A stretch of DNA of 64,000 bases. Source: Platycnemis pennipes. Taxonomy: Eukaryota > Arthropoda > Insecta > Odonata > Platycnemididae. The translations under genes and the position numbers were made by a program. Where the stretch lies: the NCBI GenBank assembly GCA_933228895.1, contig OW121846.1, positions 7,409,915 to 7,473,914 of the forward strand. Reading direction: 5' to 3'. Positions within the stretch are counted from its first letter, which is position 1, and each line of letters begins with the position of its first letter. The notes under the pieces are model-generated. The model searched no databases, was not told the origin of the DNA, and saw only the letters and a list, made by a program, of their open reading frames with translations. Below are positions 1-13,292 of this stretch, in pieces.

Positions 1-3000
1 TATTTGACGAAAAAGGAAATGATGAAAATATCTGAGGCATTTTTGTGTTCCTATGTTGCAGTGTGAATTTCTAGATAAAGAAAATTTTTCGTTACAATCC
101 ATCCAATTTGTTCAAATTTTGCTCTTTCATTGTTTTTAGGGATTTATTTCAACAATATAAGGTAGGGATATTTTAAGAATCATTTTTTTTATCGTGACTT
201 GGGCTGTGAATGTACAGATTTCCAAACTTTTCCGTTATATCCATCAAATTTGTTTAAATTAGGCGAGTTTTACTATTTCAAGGGAATATTTCGAGAAATC
301 AAGTATGCAGATGATATCTGGAACGTATTTACGTTCTTGACTTGCGCTGTGAATGCCAAAGGATTTATTTCATGAAAAATAGAGACAATTTCAGGATTAT
401 TTTTATGTTCTTGATTTAAGCTTTAAATTTCCCTATTTCCGTTATAATCTATTTCCATTAGGGTCCCTCACATTTCAAATGAACTTGTTTCAATGATTTT
501 AGGGATTTATTTCAAGAAAACCGTATTGAAATTATTTTCTGCGGCATTTTTTTGTTTTTGACTTGCTCAGTGAATTTCGAGATTTCGAATCTATTTTCGA
601 TATATTCGCTCACATATGCCAAAATTTAGCTTCTGCACTATATCTAGTGAATTATTACACGAAATAAGTGTGGCTCTGATTTCATAAGCATTTCATATTC
701 TTGCAATACGATTTTTTAAATTTCATATATCTTTCTGAAAAAAACCCTCGTATTTGTTCAAATATCACGTGTTTCATTATTTCCACGGAATTATTTCTAA
801 AAGTAAGTGAGCAGTAGTTAAACTTTATAATTCCTCACATTAGCTCAATGTTAGCATCCTCACAATTTCTTGGGATTGATTTCATGGAAAAAGGGTCCTG
901 ATAATTTCAGAATCATTTTTGTGTTCATGACAAGAGCTGTTTTTTTTTATTTCCATTTTTTTCCGTTTCTATTCCTTAAATAAGTTCAATTTAAGCGCTG
1001 TTCACTCTTTCCTAGAATTTGTTTCACAAAAACTACAGTGCACATAATGTCAGGAATATTTTCTTGATCTTACCTTGTAAACTTGAATACTCAGAATTCC
1101 AATCTTTTTCGGTTATCTCCCTCAATTTTTTTCATATAGGCTAGTTTTTACCATTTCTAGGGAATATTTCACGAAATCCAGTATACAGATAATGTCTGGA
1201 GCATATTTACCTTCTTGACTTGCGCTGTTAATGTCCCGATTTTCAGTCCATTTTTTTTAAACTCCCTTACATTTGTTTAAATATAGCTTATTTCAATATT
1301 TCTATTGATTTATTTCAAGAAAACGTCATATTAGATATTTTCTGAGGCTTTTTTCTGTAAAAATCGGGTACATTGCCTGATGAATTTCGAGTATTATATC
1401 TTTTTCTGATAAAATCGCACAAATATGTTGAAATTTAGCCTTTATATTATATAGACGGAATTATTTTCACAGAAAATTGAGACGCGAACTTCAGAATAAT
1501 TTTTGTGTTCTTTACCTGCACTACGATTATTTAAATTTCATATCTTTTCCTGCAAAAAAAAACTCTCGCATTAGTTTAAATATCACGTGTTTCATTATTT
1601 CCACGGAATTATTTCTAAAAGCAAGTGTGCAAATAATTTCAGAAGCATTTTTGTGTTCATGACGAGAGCTGATATTTTTTGAATTTCCACTTTTTCCGTT
1701 TCTACTCCTCCTTACATCAGTTCAAATTAAGCGTTGTTCATTGTTTCCTTGAATTGTTTTCTCGAAAACTAACTTGTAAATACTGTCAGGAATATTTTTG
1801 TGATCTTACCTTGCAAACTTGAATACACAGAATTCCAATCATTTTCGGTTATCTTCCTCAATTTTTTTCATATAGGCTAGTTTTACTATTTCTAGGGAAT
1901 TATTCACGAAATCCGGTGTTCAGATCATGTCTGGAGCATGTTTACGTTCTTGACTTGCGATGTGAATTTCCATTACCAATTTCCATTAGTCAAATATGTT
2001 TCAGTTAAATATCCTTCACATTTGTTAAAATTTGTTAGTTTCATTTTTTTTAGAGAATCGATTCTCGAAAACAAGTGTGCAGATAATTTCAGATGCATTT
2101 TTATATTCTTGACTGGGGCTGTGAATTTGTAGATTTCCAATCTTTTTCCGTTATTATACCTCAAATTTGTTCTAATATTACGTGTTTCCTGCTTCCTTAC
2201 AATTATTTCACGCAAACAAGTGTTCAGATAAAATCATGAATATTTTTGCGTTTTTTATTGCGTTGTAAATGTCCCGATTTCCAATCTATTTCCGTTAAAC
2301 TCCATCACATTTGGCCAAATTTAGCTTATTTCAATTTTTCTAGTGATTATTTCAAGAAAAAAATATTTTAATTATTTTCTGAGGCATTTTTGTGTCAAAA
2401 ATAGGTCATCTTGCTCGGAAAATTCCAAGTTTCCAAACGTTTTCTGATAAAAATTGCTCACATATGTCGAATTTTAGCCTTTCTATTATACCTACGGAAT
2501 TATTTCACGAGAAATGTGTGACGCTAATTTCAGAATTATTTTTGTTTTCTTCAACTGTGCTACGATTTTTTGGATTTCACATCTTTTTCTGTAAAAAAAG
2601 CTCTAAATTTGTTCAAATATCACGTGGTTCCTTGTTTGTAGGGAATTTTTTCAGGAAAGCAAGTGTGCAGATAATATCAGAAGCATTTTTCTGTTCTTAA
2701 CTGGCACTGAGAATTTCCTGATTTCCGATAGTGTACCGTTTCAACTCCTGACATTTGTTCAAATTCAGCATGCAACACTGTTTCTAGGGATTTATTTCAT
2801 GTTAGCAAGAGTGCAGCTAATTTCAGAAACAATTTTGTGATTATGACATGAGCTGTTATATTCAGAATTTATAATCTCATTTCGTTTTTATCCCTTATAT
2901 CTGTTCGAATTTAGCGTGTTTTACTGATTTCCTCGATTTATTTCACGTAAACAAGATTGTAGATAATTTCAGAAAAAATATATGTTATTTACTTGCTATG

Positions 3001-6000
3001 TGAATATCCAGATTTTCATTCATTTGGCGTTAATATGACTAAAATTTGTTAAAATATAACGTGTTTCACTGTTTTTAGGGATTTACAATGTGAAAAAAAG
3101 AGTGAAGATAATTTCAGAAACATTTCTATTTTCCCTATGAGACATTAATATCTGAATTCACTTCACTTTTCCGTTATAATCCCTCACATATGTATAAATT
3201 TATCGTGTTCTCTATATATCTAGGAAATTGGTACACGAATAAAAATATGCAGATAACCTCAAAACCTTTTTTGTTTTGTTGACTTGCGCTTGAATTTCTA
3301 GATTTCATATATTTTTCTGTATTAAACCATGTCTTTATTTCCATTTAGGCAGCTTCACTGTTTCTTGGTAATTATTTTACGATACAAATTGTGCAGATAA
3401 AATTGTGTTTTTTACTTTCGCTTTTTATTTCAAGTTTCCGAATATATTCCGTTACAATACCTAACAATAGCTCTAATTAAGAGTGTTTAACTTTTTCTAT
3501 GGAATTAATTTGACGAAAAAGCGAGTGATGATAATTTCAGAAGAATTTTTGTGTTCTTGTCTTGCGGTGAGAATTTCATGATAACTAATCCTTTACGTTG
3601 TAATACCCCAAAATTGTTCAGATGTAGCTTGTTCAATGGTTTAACGATTTATTTCAAGAAAATAGAGTGGGGATATTTTCAATGCCATTTTTTTTCTTTA
3701 GTTGAGCTGAGTACATAGATTTCCAATTTTTGTCCATTGTATCCCTCAAATTTGTTCAAATAAGGCGGGGGTTACTGTTACTAAGGAATTATTTCCCGAA
3801 AAATAAATGTGCATATATTTTTTAATTGCCAAATAATATTTTTGACTTGCGGTGTGAATATCCAGATTTTCAATCCTTTTCCGATGAAATTTAGTGAGTT
3901 TCACAGTTTCTAGGGTTATAATTCATGAAAAGAAGTGTGCAGATAATTTCAGAAGCATTATTGTATTCTTGACTTTGGCGGGAAATTTCTGGATTTAAAA
4001 TCCTTTTCCATTAAAATCCCTCCCATTTGTTCAAATTTTGTGTGTTTCACTGCATTCCTCCAATAATTTAACGAAAAAATATAGTAGATAATTTCAGGAA
4101 TTTTTTTTGTTCCCTACTTCGCTGTGAATTTCCCGATTTCCAATCATTACGTAAAAATCCCTCACATTTGTTGACATTTCACGTGATTTCTGTTTCTTGG
4201 GAGATATTTGATGAAAAAAGTGGTAAAGATAATTACAGAAATATTTTTGTTTTCGATATGAGCTGTAAAGTACTGAATTTACAACTTTTTTCCGTTATAA
4301 TCCCTCACCTATGTACACATTTATCGTGTTTTTTATATCTAGGAAATTGCTTCACGAATAGCAGAAGTGCAGATTACTTCAGAACCATTTGTGTGTTCTT
4401 GCCTTGCGCTGTGAATTTCCAGATTTTCAATCATTTAACGTTAAAATCCCTCACATTTGTTGAAATTTCACGTGTTTATCTGTGTCCTGGAATTGCTTGG
4501 ATGCAGATCATTTCAGAAATATTTTTCTTTCGATATGAGGTGTACATTTCTTAATTTACAACTCATTTTTGTTATAAACCCTCACCAATGTAGAAATATA
4601 GGAAATTGCTACACGAATAAAACTTTTTGCAGATTACGTTAGAACCACTCTTGTGTTCTTGTCATTAGCTTCTATTTTCCAAATTTCATATCTTTTTCCG
4701 TAATAATCCTTAACCTTTGTTCAAATTTAGGCTGCTTCACTGTTTCTTTGTAATTATTTTTCAAAAACAAATGTGCAGATAAATTAAAATAAATTTGTTC
4801 TTGACTTTCGCTGTGAATTTCTTCATTTAGGAAATGATGTACAGAATGTGTATAGTTCGTTATTATCGCTCACATTAGTTATAATTTTATGTGTTATAAT
4901 TTTTCTTTGAGTTATTTCCCGAAAAAGGAAATGATAAAAATATCTGAGGCATTTTTGTGTTCCTATCTTGCAGTGTGAATTTCTAGATAATGCAAAATTT
5001 TTCGTTACAATCCATCCAATTTGTTCAAATTTTGCGCTTTCAATGTTTTTAAGGATTTATTTCAACAATATAAAGTGGATGATTTACAGAGTCATTTTTT
5101 TTATCTTGACTTGCGCTGTGAATTTATAAATTTCCAAACAGTTTCCGTTATATCCCTCAAATTTGTTCAAATTAGGTGAGTTTTACTATTTTTACTAATA
5201 CGATTTTTTTAATTTCATATATCTTTCTGAAAAAAACCCTCGTATTTGGTCAAATATCACGTGTTTCATTATTTCCACGGAATTATTTCTAAAAGAAAGT
5301 GTGCAGTATTCAACCTTTATAATTCCTGACATGAGCTGAATGTTAGCATCCTCACTATTTCTAGGGATTTATTTCATGAAAAAAAGGGTCCTGATAATTT
5401 CAGAATCATTTTTAGGTTCATGATAAGAACTGTAAATTTTTGAATTTCCATTTTTTCCGTTTCTATTCCTTACATCAGTTCAATTTAAGCGTTGTTCATT
5501 GTTTCCTTGAATTGATTTCTCGAAAACTAACTTGTAAATAATGTCAGGAATAATTTTGTGATCTTTTCTTGCAAACTTGAATACACAGAATTCCAATCAT
5601 TTTCGGTTATCTCCCTCAATTTTTTTCAAATTGGGCTAGTTTTACTATTTCTAGAGAATATTTCACGAAATGCGGTGTAAAGATAATGACTGGAGCATAT
5701 TTACGTTCTTGACTTGCGATGTGAATTTCCTTTACCAATTTCCAATAGTCAAATATGCTTCAGTTAAATATCCTTCACATTTGTTAAAATTTTGTTAGTT
5801 TCATTTTTTTAAAGATTCATTTCTCAAAAACAAGTGTGAAGATAATTTCAGATGCATTTTTATATTCTTGACTGGGGCTGTGAATTTGTAGATTTCCAAT
5901 CTTTTTCCGTTATTATACCTCACATTTGTTCTAATATCGCGTGTTTCCTACTTCCTTACAATTATTTCACTCAAACAAGTGTTACAACAAGATAATTTCA

Positions 6001-9000
6001 TGAATATTTTTGTGTTCTTTATTGCGCTGTAAATGTCCCGATTTCCAATCCATTTCCGTTAAACCCCCTGACATTTGGCCGAATTTAGCTTATTTCAATT
6101 TTTCTAGTGATTATTTCAAGAAAAAAATATTTTAATTATTTTCTGAGGCATTTTTGTGTCAAAAATCGGTCATCTTGCTCGGAAAATTCCAAGTTTCCAA
6201 ACGTTTTCTGATAAAAATTGCTCACATATGTCGAATTTTAGCCTTTCTATTATACCTACGGAATCATTTCACGAGAAATGTGTGACGCTAATTTCAGAAT
6301 TATTTTTGTTTTCTTCAACTGTGCTACGATTTTTTGGATTTCACAAATTTTTCTGTATAAAAAGCTCTAAATTTGATCAAATATCACGTGGTTCCTTGTT
6401 TGTAGGGAATTTTTTCAGGAAAGCAAGTGTGCAGATAATATCAGAAGCATTTTTCTGTTCTTGACCGGCACTGAGAAATTCCTGATTTCCGAAAGTGTAC
6501 CGTTTCAACTCCTGACATTTGTTCAAATTCAGCATGCATCACTGTTTCTAGGGATTTATTTCATGAAAACAAGAATGTAGGTAATTTCAGAAAGAATTTT
6601 GTGATTATGACATGAGCTGTTATATTCAGAATTTATAATCTCATTTCGTTTTTATCCCTTATATCTGTTCGAATTTAGCGTGTATTTCACGTAAACAAGA
6701 TTGTAGATAATTTCAGAAAAAATATATGTTATTTACTTGCTATGTGAATATATAGATTTTCAATCATTTGGCGTAAATATGACTAAAATTTGTTAAAATA
6801 TAACGTGTTTCACTGTTTTTAGGGATTTACAATGTGAAAAAAAGAGTGAAGATAATTTCAGAAACATTTCTATATTCCCTGAGACATTAATATCTGAATT
6901 CACTTCACTTTTCCGTTATTTTAATTATTTTCTGAGGCATTTTTGTGTCAAAAATCGGTCACCTTGCTCGGAAAATTCCAAGTTTCCAAACGTTTTCTGA
7001 TAAAAATTGCTCACATATGTCGAATTTTAGCCTTTCTATTATACCTACGGAATTATTTCACGAGAGATGGGTGACGCTAATTTCAGAATTATTTTTGTTT
7101 TCTTCAACTGTGCTACGATTTTTTGGATTTCACATCTTTTTCTGTAAAAAAAGCTCTAAAGTTGTTCAAATATCACGTGGTTCCTTGTTTGTAGGGAATT
7201 TTTTCAGGAAAGCAAGTGTGCAGATAATATCAGAAGCATTTTTCTGTTCTTAACTGGCACTGAGAATTTCCTGATTTCCGATAGTGTACCGTTTCAACTT
7301 CTCACATTCGTTCAAATTTAGCAAGCATCACTGTTTCTAGGGATTTATTTCATGATAGCAAGAGTGCAGCTAATTTCAGAAACATTTTTGTGATTATGAC
7401 ATGAGATCTAATTTTCACAATTTTTAATCTTATTTCGCTTTAATCCCTTATGTCTGTTCGAATTTAGCGTGTTTTACTGTTTTCCCCGATTCATTTCACG
7501 TAAAAAAGATTGTAGATAATTTCAGAAAAAATATTTGTTCTTGACTTGCAATGTGAATATCCAGATTTTCAATCATTTTACGTAAATATGACTGTAATTT
7601 TTTTAAATTTAACGTGTTTCACTTTTTTTAGGGATTTATTTGATGAAAAAAAGAGTGAAGATAATTTCAGAAACATTTCTATTTTCCCTATAAGCTGCAA
7701 ATTTCTGAATTCACATCACTTTTCCGTTATAATCCCTTACATATGTAGAAATTTATCGTGTTCTCTATATCTAGAAAATTGGTACACGAATAAAAATGTG
7801 CAGATATTATAGGACCTTTACGTATAATCCCTCAAATTTGTTCAAATGTAGCGTGTTCCAATGGTTTAACGATTTATTTCAAGAAAATAGAGTGGAGATA
7901 TTTTCAGAGGCATTTTTTTTCTTGAGTGGAGCTGAGTACATAGATTTCCAATTTTTGTCCATTATATTCCTCAAATTTGTTCAAATAAAGCGGGGGTTAC
8001 TGTTACTAAGGAATTATTTCCCGAAAACAAATTTGCATATATTTTCGTTGCCAAATAATATTTTTGACTTGCGGTGTGAATATCCAGATTTTCAATCTTT
8101 TTCCGATCAAATTTGTGAGTTTCACAGTTTCTAGGGATATAATTCATGTAAAGAGGTGTGCAGATAATTTCAGAAGCATTATTGTATTCTTGACTTTGGC
8201 GGGAAATTTCTGGATTTACAATCCTTTTCCATTAAAATCCCTCCCATTTGTTCAAATTTTGTGTGTTTCACTGCATTCCTCCAATAATTTAACGAAAAAA
8301 TATAGTAGATAATTTCAGGAATTTTTTTTGTTCCCTACTTCGCTGTGAATTTCCCGATTTCCAATCATTACGTAAAAATCCCTCACATTTGTTGACATTT
8401 CACGTGATTTCTGTTTCTTGGGAGTTATTTGATGAAAAAAGTGGTAAAGATAATTACAGAAATATTTTTGTTTTCGATATGAGCTGTAAAGTACTGAATT
8501 TAAAACTTTTTTCCGTTATAATCACTCACCTATGAACACATTTATCGTGTTTTTTATATGTAGGAAATTGCTTCACGAATAGCAGAGGTGCAGATTACTT
8601 CAGAACCATTTGTGTGTTCTTGACTTGCGCTGTGAATTTCCAGATTTTCAATCATTGAACGTTAAAATCCCTCACATTTGTTGAAATTTCACGTGTTTAT
8701 CTGTGTCCTGGAATTGCTTGGATGCAGATCATTTCAGAAATATTTTTCTTTCGATATGAGGTGTACATTTCCTAATTTACAACACATTTTCGTTATAAAC
8801 CCTCACTAATGTAGAAATATAGGAAATTGCTACACGAATAAAAATTTTTGCAGATTACGTTAGAACCATTCTTGTGTTCTTGTTATTAGCTTCTATTTTC
8901 CAAATTTCATATCTTTTTCCGTAATAATCCTTAACCTTTGTTCAAATTTAGGCTGCTTCACTGTTTCTTTGTAATTTTTTTCAAAAACAAATGTGCAGAT

Positions 9001-10560
9001 AAATTAAAATAAATTTGTTCTTGACTTTCGCTGTGAATTTCTTCATTTAGAAAATGATGTACAGAATGTGTATAGTTCGTTATTATCGCTCACATTAGTT
9101 ATAATTTTATGTGTTATAATTTTTCTTTGAGTTATTTCACGAAAAAGTAAATGATAAAAATATCTGAGGCATTTTTGTGTTCCTATCTTGCAGTGTGAAT
9201 TTCTAGATAATGCAAAATTTTTCGTTACAATCCATCCAATTTGTTCAAATTTCCGCTTTCAATGTTTTTAGGGATTTATTTCAACAATATAAAGTGGATG
9301 ATATTCAGAGTCATTTTTTTTATCTTGACTTGCGCTGTGAATTTATAAATTTCCAACTAGTTTCCGTAATATCCCTCAAATTTGTTGAAATTAGGTGAGT
9401 TTTACTATTTTTACTAATACAATTTTTTTAATTTCATATATCTTTCTGAAAAAAACCCTCGTATTTGTTCAAATATCACGTGTTTCATTATTTCCACGGA
9501 ATTATTTCTAAAAGAAAGTGTGCAGTATTTAACCTTTATAATTCCTGACATTAGCTGAATGTTAGCATCCTCACTATTTCAAGGGATTTATTTCATGAAA
9601 AAAAGGGTGCTGATAATTTCATAATCATTTTTAGGTTCATGATAAGAACTGTAAATTTTTGAATTTCCATTTTTTCCGTTTTTATTCCTTACATCAGTTC
9701 AATTTAAGCGTTGTTCACTTTTTCCCTTAATTTTTTTCACGAAAACCACAGTGTACATAATGTCAGATAACCTCAGAACCTTTTTTGTTTTGTTGACTTG
9801 CGCTTGAATTTCTAGATTTCATATATTTTTCTGTATTAAACCATGTCTTTATTTCAATTTAGGCTGCTTCACTGTTTCTTGGTAATTATTTTACGATACA
9901 AATTGTGCAAATATAATTGTGTTTTTTACTTTCGCTTTTTATTTCAAGTTTCCGAATATATTCCGTTATAATACATAACAATAGCTCTAATTAAGAGTGT
10001 TTAACTTTTTCTATGGAATTATTTGACGAAAAAGCGAGTGATGATAATTTCAGAAGAATTTTTGTGTTCTTGTCTTGCGGTGAGAATTTCATGATAATTA
10101 ATCCTTTACGTTGTAATACCTCAAAATTGTTCAGATGTAGCTTGTTCAATGGTTAAACGATTTATTTCAAGAAAGTAGAGTGGAGATATTTTCAGTGCCA
10201 TTTTTTTTCTTGAGTTGAGCTGAGTGCATAGATTTCCAATTTTTGTACATCGTATCCCTCAAATTTGTTCAAATAAGGCGGGTTTTACTGTTACTAAGGA
10301 ATTATTTCCCGAAAAACAAATGTGCATATATTTTTATTGCCAAATAATATTTTCGACTTGTCTTAATTTCAATTTAGGCTGCTTCACATTTTCTTTGTAG
10401 TTATTTTTCAAAAACAAAAGTGCAGATAAATTAAAATAAATTTGTGCTCTTGACTTTCGCTGTGAATTTCTTCATTTAGAAAAAAATGTACAGAATATGT
10501 ATATTTCGTTATAATCACTCACATTAGTTACAATTTTTTGTTTTAATTTTTCTTTGGAAA
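1..10560. repeat. Satellite HOR core, copy 1 (10.56 kb)
   Basis: AT-rich head-to-tail satellite of roughly 126-146-bp monomers with no gene. Words such as cagataatttcag, ccgttataatccctcaca, tttgttcaaat and tctagggatttatttca recur in the same order in every monomer. The block divides into three related sub-blocks, at about 1-4910, 4911-9130 and 9131-10560. The second and third open with a gttattt(c)acgaaaaagg-type word, and the first opens with tatttgacgaaaaagg. The whole block recurs at a constant offset of 13,292 bp (13293-23851) with no net length change as far as about 10,310. All short reading frames here are chance frames in the repeat. It is probably centromeric or heterochromatic satellite, but location cannot be read from sequence alone. 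Confidence 0.9.
3939..4775. repeat. Representative run of satellite monomers
   Basis: This stretch shows the monomer size directly. The word cagataatttcag and its variants start near 3939, 4084, 4225, 4369, 4503, 4629 and 4775, giving steps of 145, 141, 144, 134, 126 and 146 bp. Within each step the order is constant: a tgtgttcttgac-like word, gctgtgaattt, a ttcaatc/ccgttataatccc block, tttgtt(c/g)aaatt, a cgtg word, then an aggaattatttcacgaa-like word. Adjacent monomers differ at many sites, so the HOR, not the monomer, is the unit that has recently been homogenised. Confidence 0.85.
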
Positions 10561-11965
10561 TATTACACGAAAAAGGAAATGATGAAAATATCTGAGGCAT
10601 TTTTGTGTTCCTATGTTGCAGTGTGAATTTCTAGATAAAGCAAATTTTTCGTTACAATCCATCCAATTTGTTCAAATTTTGCTCTTTCATTGTTTTTAGG
10701 GATTTATTTCAACAATATAAGGTAGGGATATTTTAAGAATCATTTTTTTTTATCGTGACTTGGGCTGTGAATGTACAGATTTCCAAACTTTTCCGTTATA
10801 TCCATCAAATTTGTTTAAATTAGGCGAGTTTTACTATTTCAAGGGAATATTTCGAGAAATCAAGTTATGCAGACGATATCTGGAAACGTATTTACGTCTT
10901 GGACTTGCGCTGTGAATGCAAAGGATTTATTTCATGAAAAATAGAGACAATTTCAGGATTATTTTTATGTTCTTGATTTAAGCTTTAAATTTCCCTATTT
11001 CCGTTATAATCTATTTCCATTAGGGTCCCTCACATTTCAAATGAACTTGTTTCAATGATTTTAGGGATTTATTTCAAGAAAACTGTATTGAAATTATTTT
11101 CTGCGGCATTTTTTTGTTTTTGACTTGCTCAGTGAATTTTCGAGATTTCGAATCTATTTTCGATATATTCGCTCACATATGCCAAAATTAGCTTCTGAAC
11201 TATACCTAGTGAATTATTACACGAAATAAGTGTGGGCGCTGATTTCATAAGTATTTCATATTCTCGCAATACGATTTTTTAAATTTCATATATCTTTCTG
11301 AAAAAATCCCTCGTATTTGTTCAAATATCACGTGTTTCATTATTTCCACGGAATTATTTCGAATGACTGTAATCAACAGTGACTGTAATTTTTAAAATTT
11401 AACGTGTTTCACTTTTTTTAGGGATGTATTTGATGAAAAAAAGAGTGAAGATAATTTCAGAAACATTTCTATTTTCCCTATAAGCTGCAAATTTCTGAAT
11501 TCACATCACTTTGCCGTTATAATCCCTCACATATGTAGAAATTATCGTGTTCTCTATATCTAGAAAATTGGTACACGAATAAAAATGTGCAGATATTATA
11601 GGACCTTTACGTATAATCCCTCAAATTTGTTCAAATGTAGCGTGTTCAATGGTTTAACGATTTATTTTAAGAAAATAGAGTGGAGATATTTTCAGAGGCA
11701 TTTTTTTCCTTTAGTTGAGCTGAGTACATAGATTTCCAATTTTTGTCCCATTATATTCCTCAAATTTGTTCAAATAAGGCGGGGGTTACTGTTACTAAGG
11801 AATTATTTCCCGAAAACAAATGTGCATATATTTTCATTGCCAAATAATATTTTCGACTTGCGGTGTGAATTTCTTCATTTAGAAAATGATGTACAGAATA
11901 TGTATATTTCGTTATAATCACTCACATTAGTTACAATTTTTTGTTTTAATTTTTCTTTGGAAATA
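10561..11965. repeat. 1.4-kb P module, copy with many small indels
   Basis: This is a 1.4-kb sub-repeat, here called P, that matches 23852-25254 and 29702-31103. It lies next to a core block, as it does at 23852. Unlike every other copy it carries many single-base insertions and deletions, for example caagttatgc against caagtatgc, tggaaacg against tggaacg, and gtgggcgc against gtggcgc. The changes cluster between about 10,860 and 11,760. No gene is present. Confidence 0.8.
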
Positions 11966-13292
11966 TTTGACGAAAAAAGAAATGATGAAAATATCTGAGG
12001 CATTTTTGTGTTCCTATGTTGCAGTGTGAATTTCTAGATAAAGCAAATTTTTCGTTACAATCCATCCAATTTGTTCAAATTTTGCGCTTTCAATGTTTTT
12101 AAGGATTTATTTCAACAATATAAAGTGGATGATTTACAGAGTCATTTTTTTTATCTTGACTTGCGCTTATAATTTATAAATTTCCAAACAGTTTCCGTTA
12201 TATCCCTCAAATTTGTTCAAATTAGGTGAGTTTTACTGTTTTTACTAATACAATTTTTTTAATTTCATATATCTTTCTGAAAAAAACCCTCGTATTTGTT
12301 CAAATATCACGTGTTTCATTATTTCCACGGAATTATTTCTAAAAGAAAGTGTGCAGTATTTAACCTTTATAATTCCTGACATTAGCTGAATGTTAGCATC
12401 CTCACTATTTCTAGGGATTTATTTCATGAAAAAAGGGTCCTGATAATTTCAGAATCATTTTTAGGTTCATGATAAGAACTGTAAATTTTTGAATTCCCAT
12501 TTTTTCCGTTTCTATTCCTTACATCAGTTCAATTTAAGCGTTGCTCACTTTTTCCCTTAATTTTTTTCACGAAAACCACAGTGTACATAATGTCAGATAA
12601 CCTCAGAACCTTTTTTGTTTTCTTGACTTGCGCTTGAATTTCTAGATTTCATTTATTTTTCTGTATTAAACCATGTCTTTATTTCAATTTAGGCTGCTTC
12701 ACTGTTTCTTGGTAATTATTTTACGATACAAATTGTGCAAATATAATTGTGTTTTTTACTTTCGCTTTTTATATCAAGTTTCCGAATATATTCCCTTATA
12801 ATACCTAACAATAGCTCTAATTAAGAGTGTTTAACTTTTTCTATGGAATTATTTGACGAAAAAGCGAGTGATGATAATTTCAGAAGAATTTTTGTGTTCT
12901 TGTCTTGCGGTGAGAATTTCATGATAATTAATCCTTTACGTTGTAATACCTCAAAATTGTTCAGATGTAGCTTGTTCAATGGTTAAACGATTTATTTCAA
13001 GAAAGTAGAGTGGAGATATTTTCAGTGCCATTTTTTTTCTTGAGTTGAGCTGAGTACATAGATTTCCAATTTTTGTCCATCGTATCCCTCAAATTTGTTC
13101 AAATAAGGCGGGTTTTACTGTTACTAAGGAATTATTTCCCGAAAACAAATGTGCATATATTTTTATTGCCAAATAATATTTTCTACTTGCGGTGTGAATT
13201 TCTTCATTTAGAAAATGATGTACAGAATATGTATATTTCGTTATAATCACTCACATTAGTTACAATTTTTTGTTTTAATTTTTCTTTGGAAA
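11966..13292. repeat. Composite satellite segment bridging the two core copies
   Basis: The first 110 bp or so follow the P module. Near 12,085 the sequence switches to the module found at 9240-10340 and 28390-29490, recognised by gctttcaatgtttttaaggatt in place of ctctttcattgtttttaggg. It ends in the cggtgtgaatttcttcattt word and runs straight into the second core at 13293. It looks like a chimaeric unit made by exchange between misaligned repeats. No gene is present. Confidence 0.7.

Noticed and set aside
2392..2700. A 102-codon frame found in near-identical form at 2392, 6156, 6945, 15684, 19448, 20237, 35757, 50467 and 61282, resembling a gene family
   Set aside because: It starts with GTG (or another non-ATG codon), lies in phase with satellite monomers, has the base composition of the array and matches no domain. 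Its conservation follows from HOR duplication, and one copy (44987) is broken by a one-base homopolymer change.
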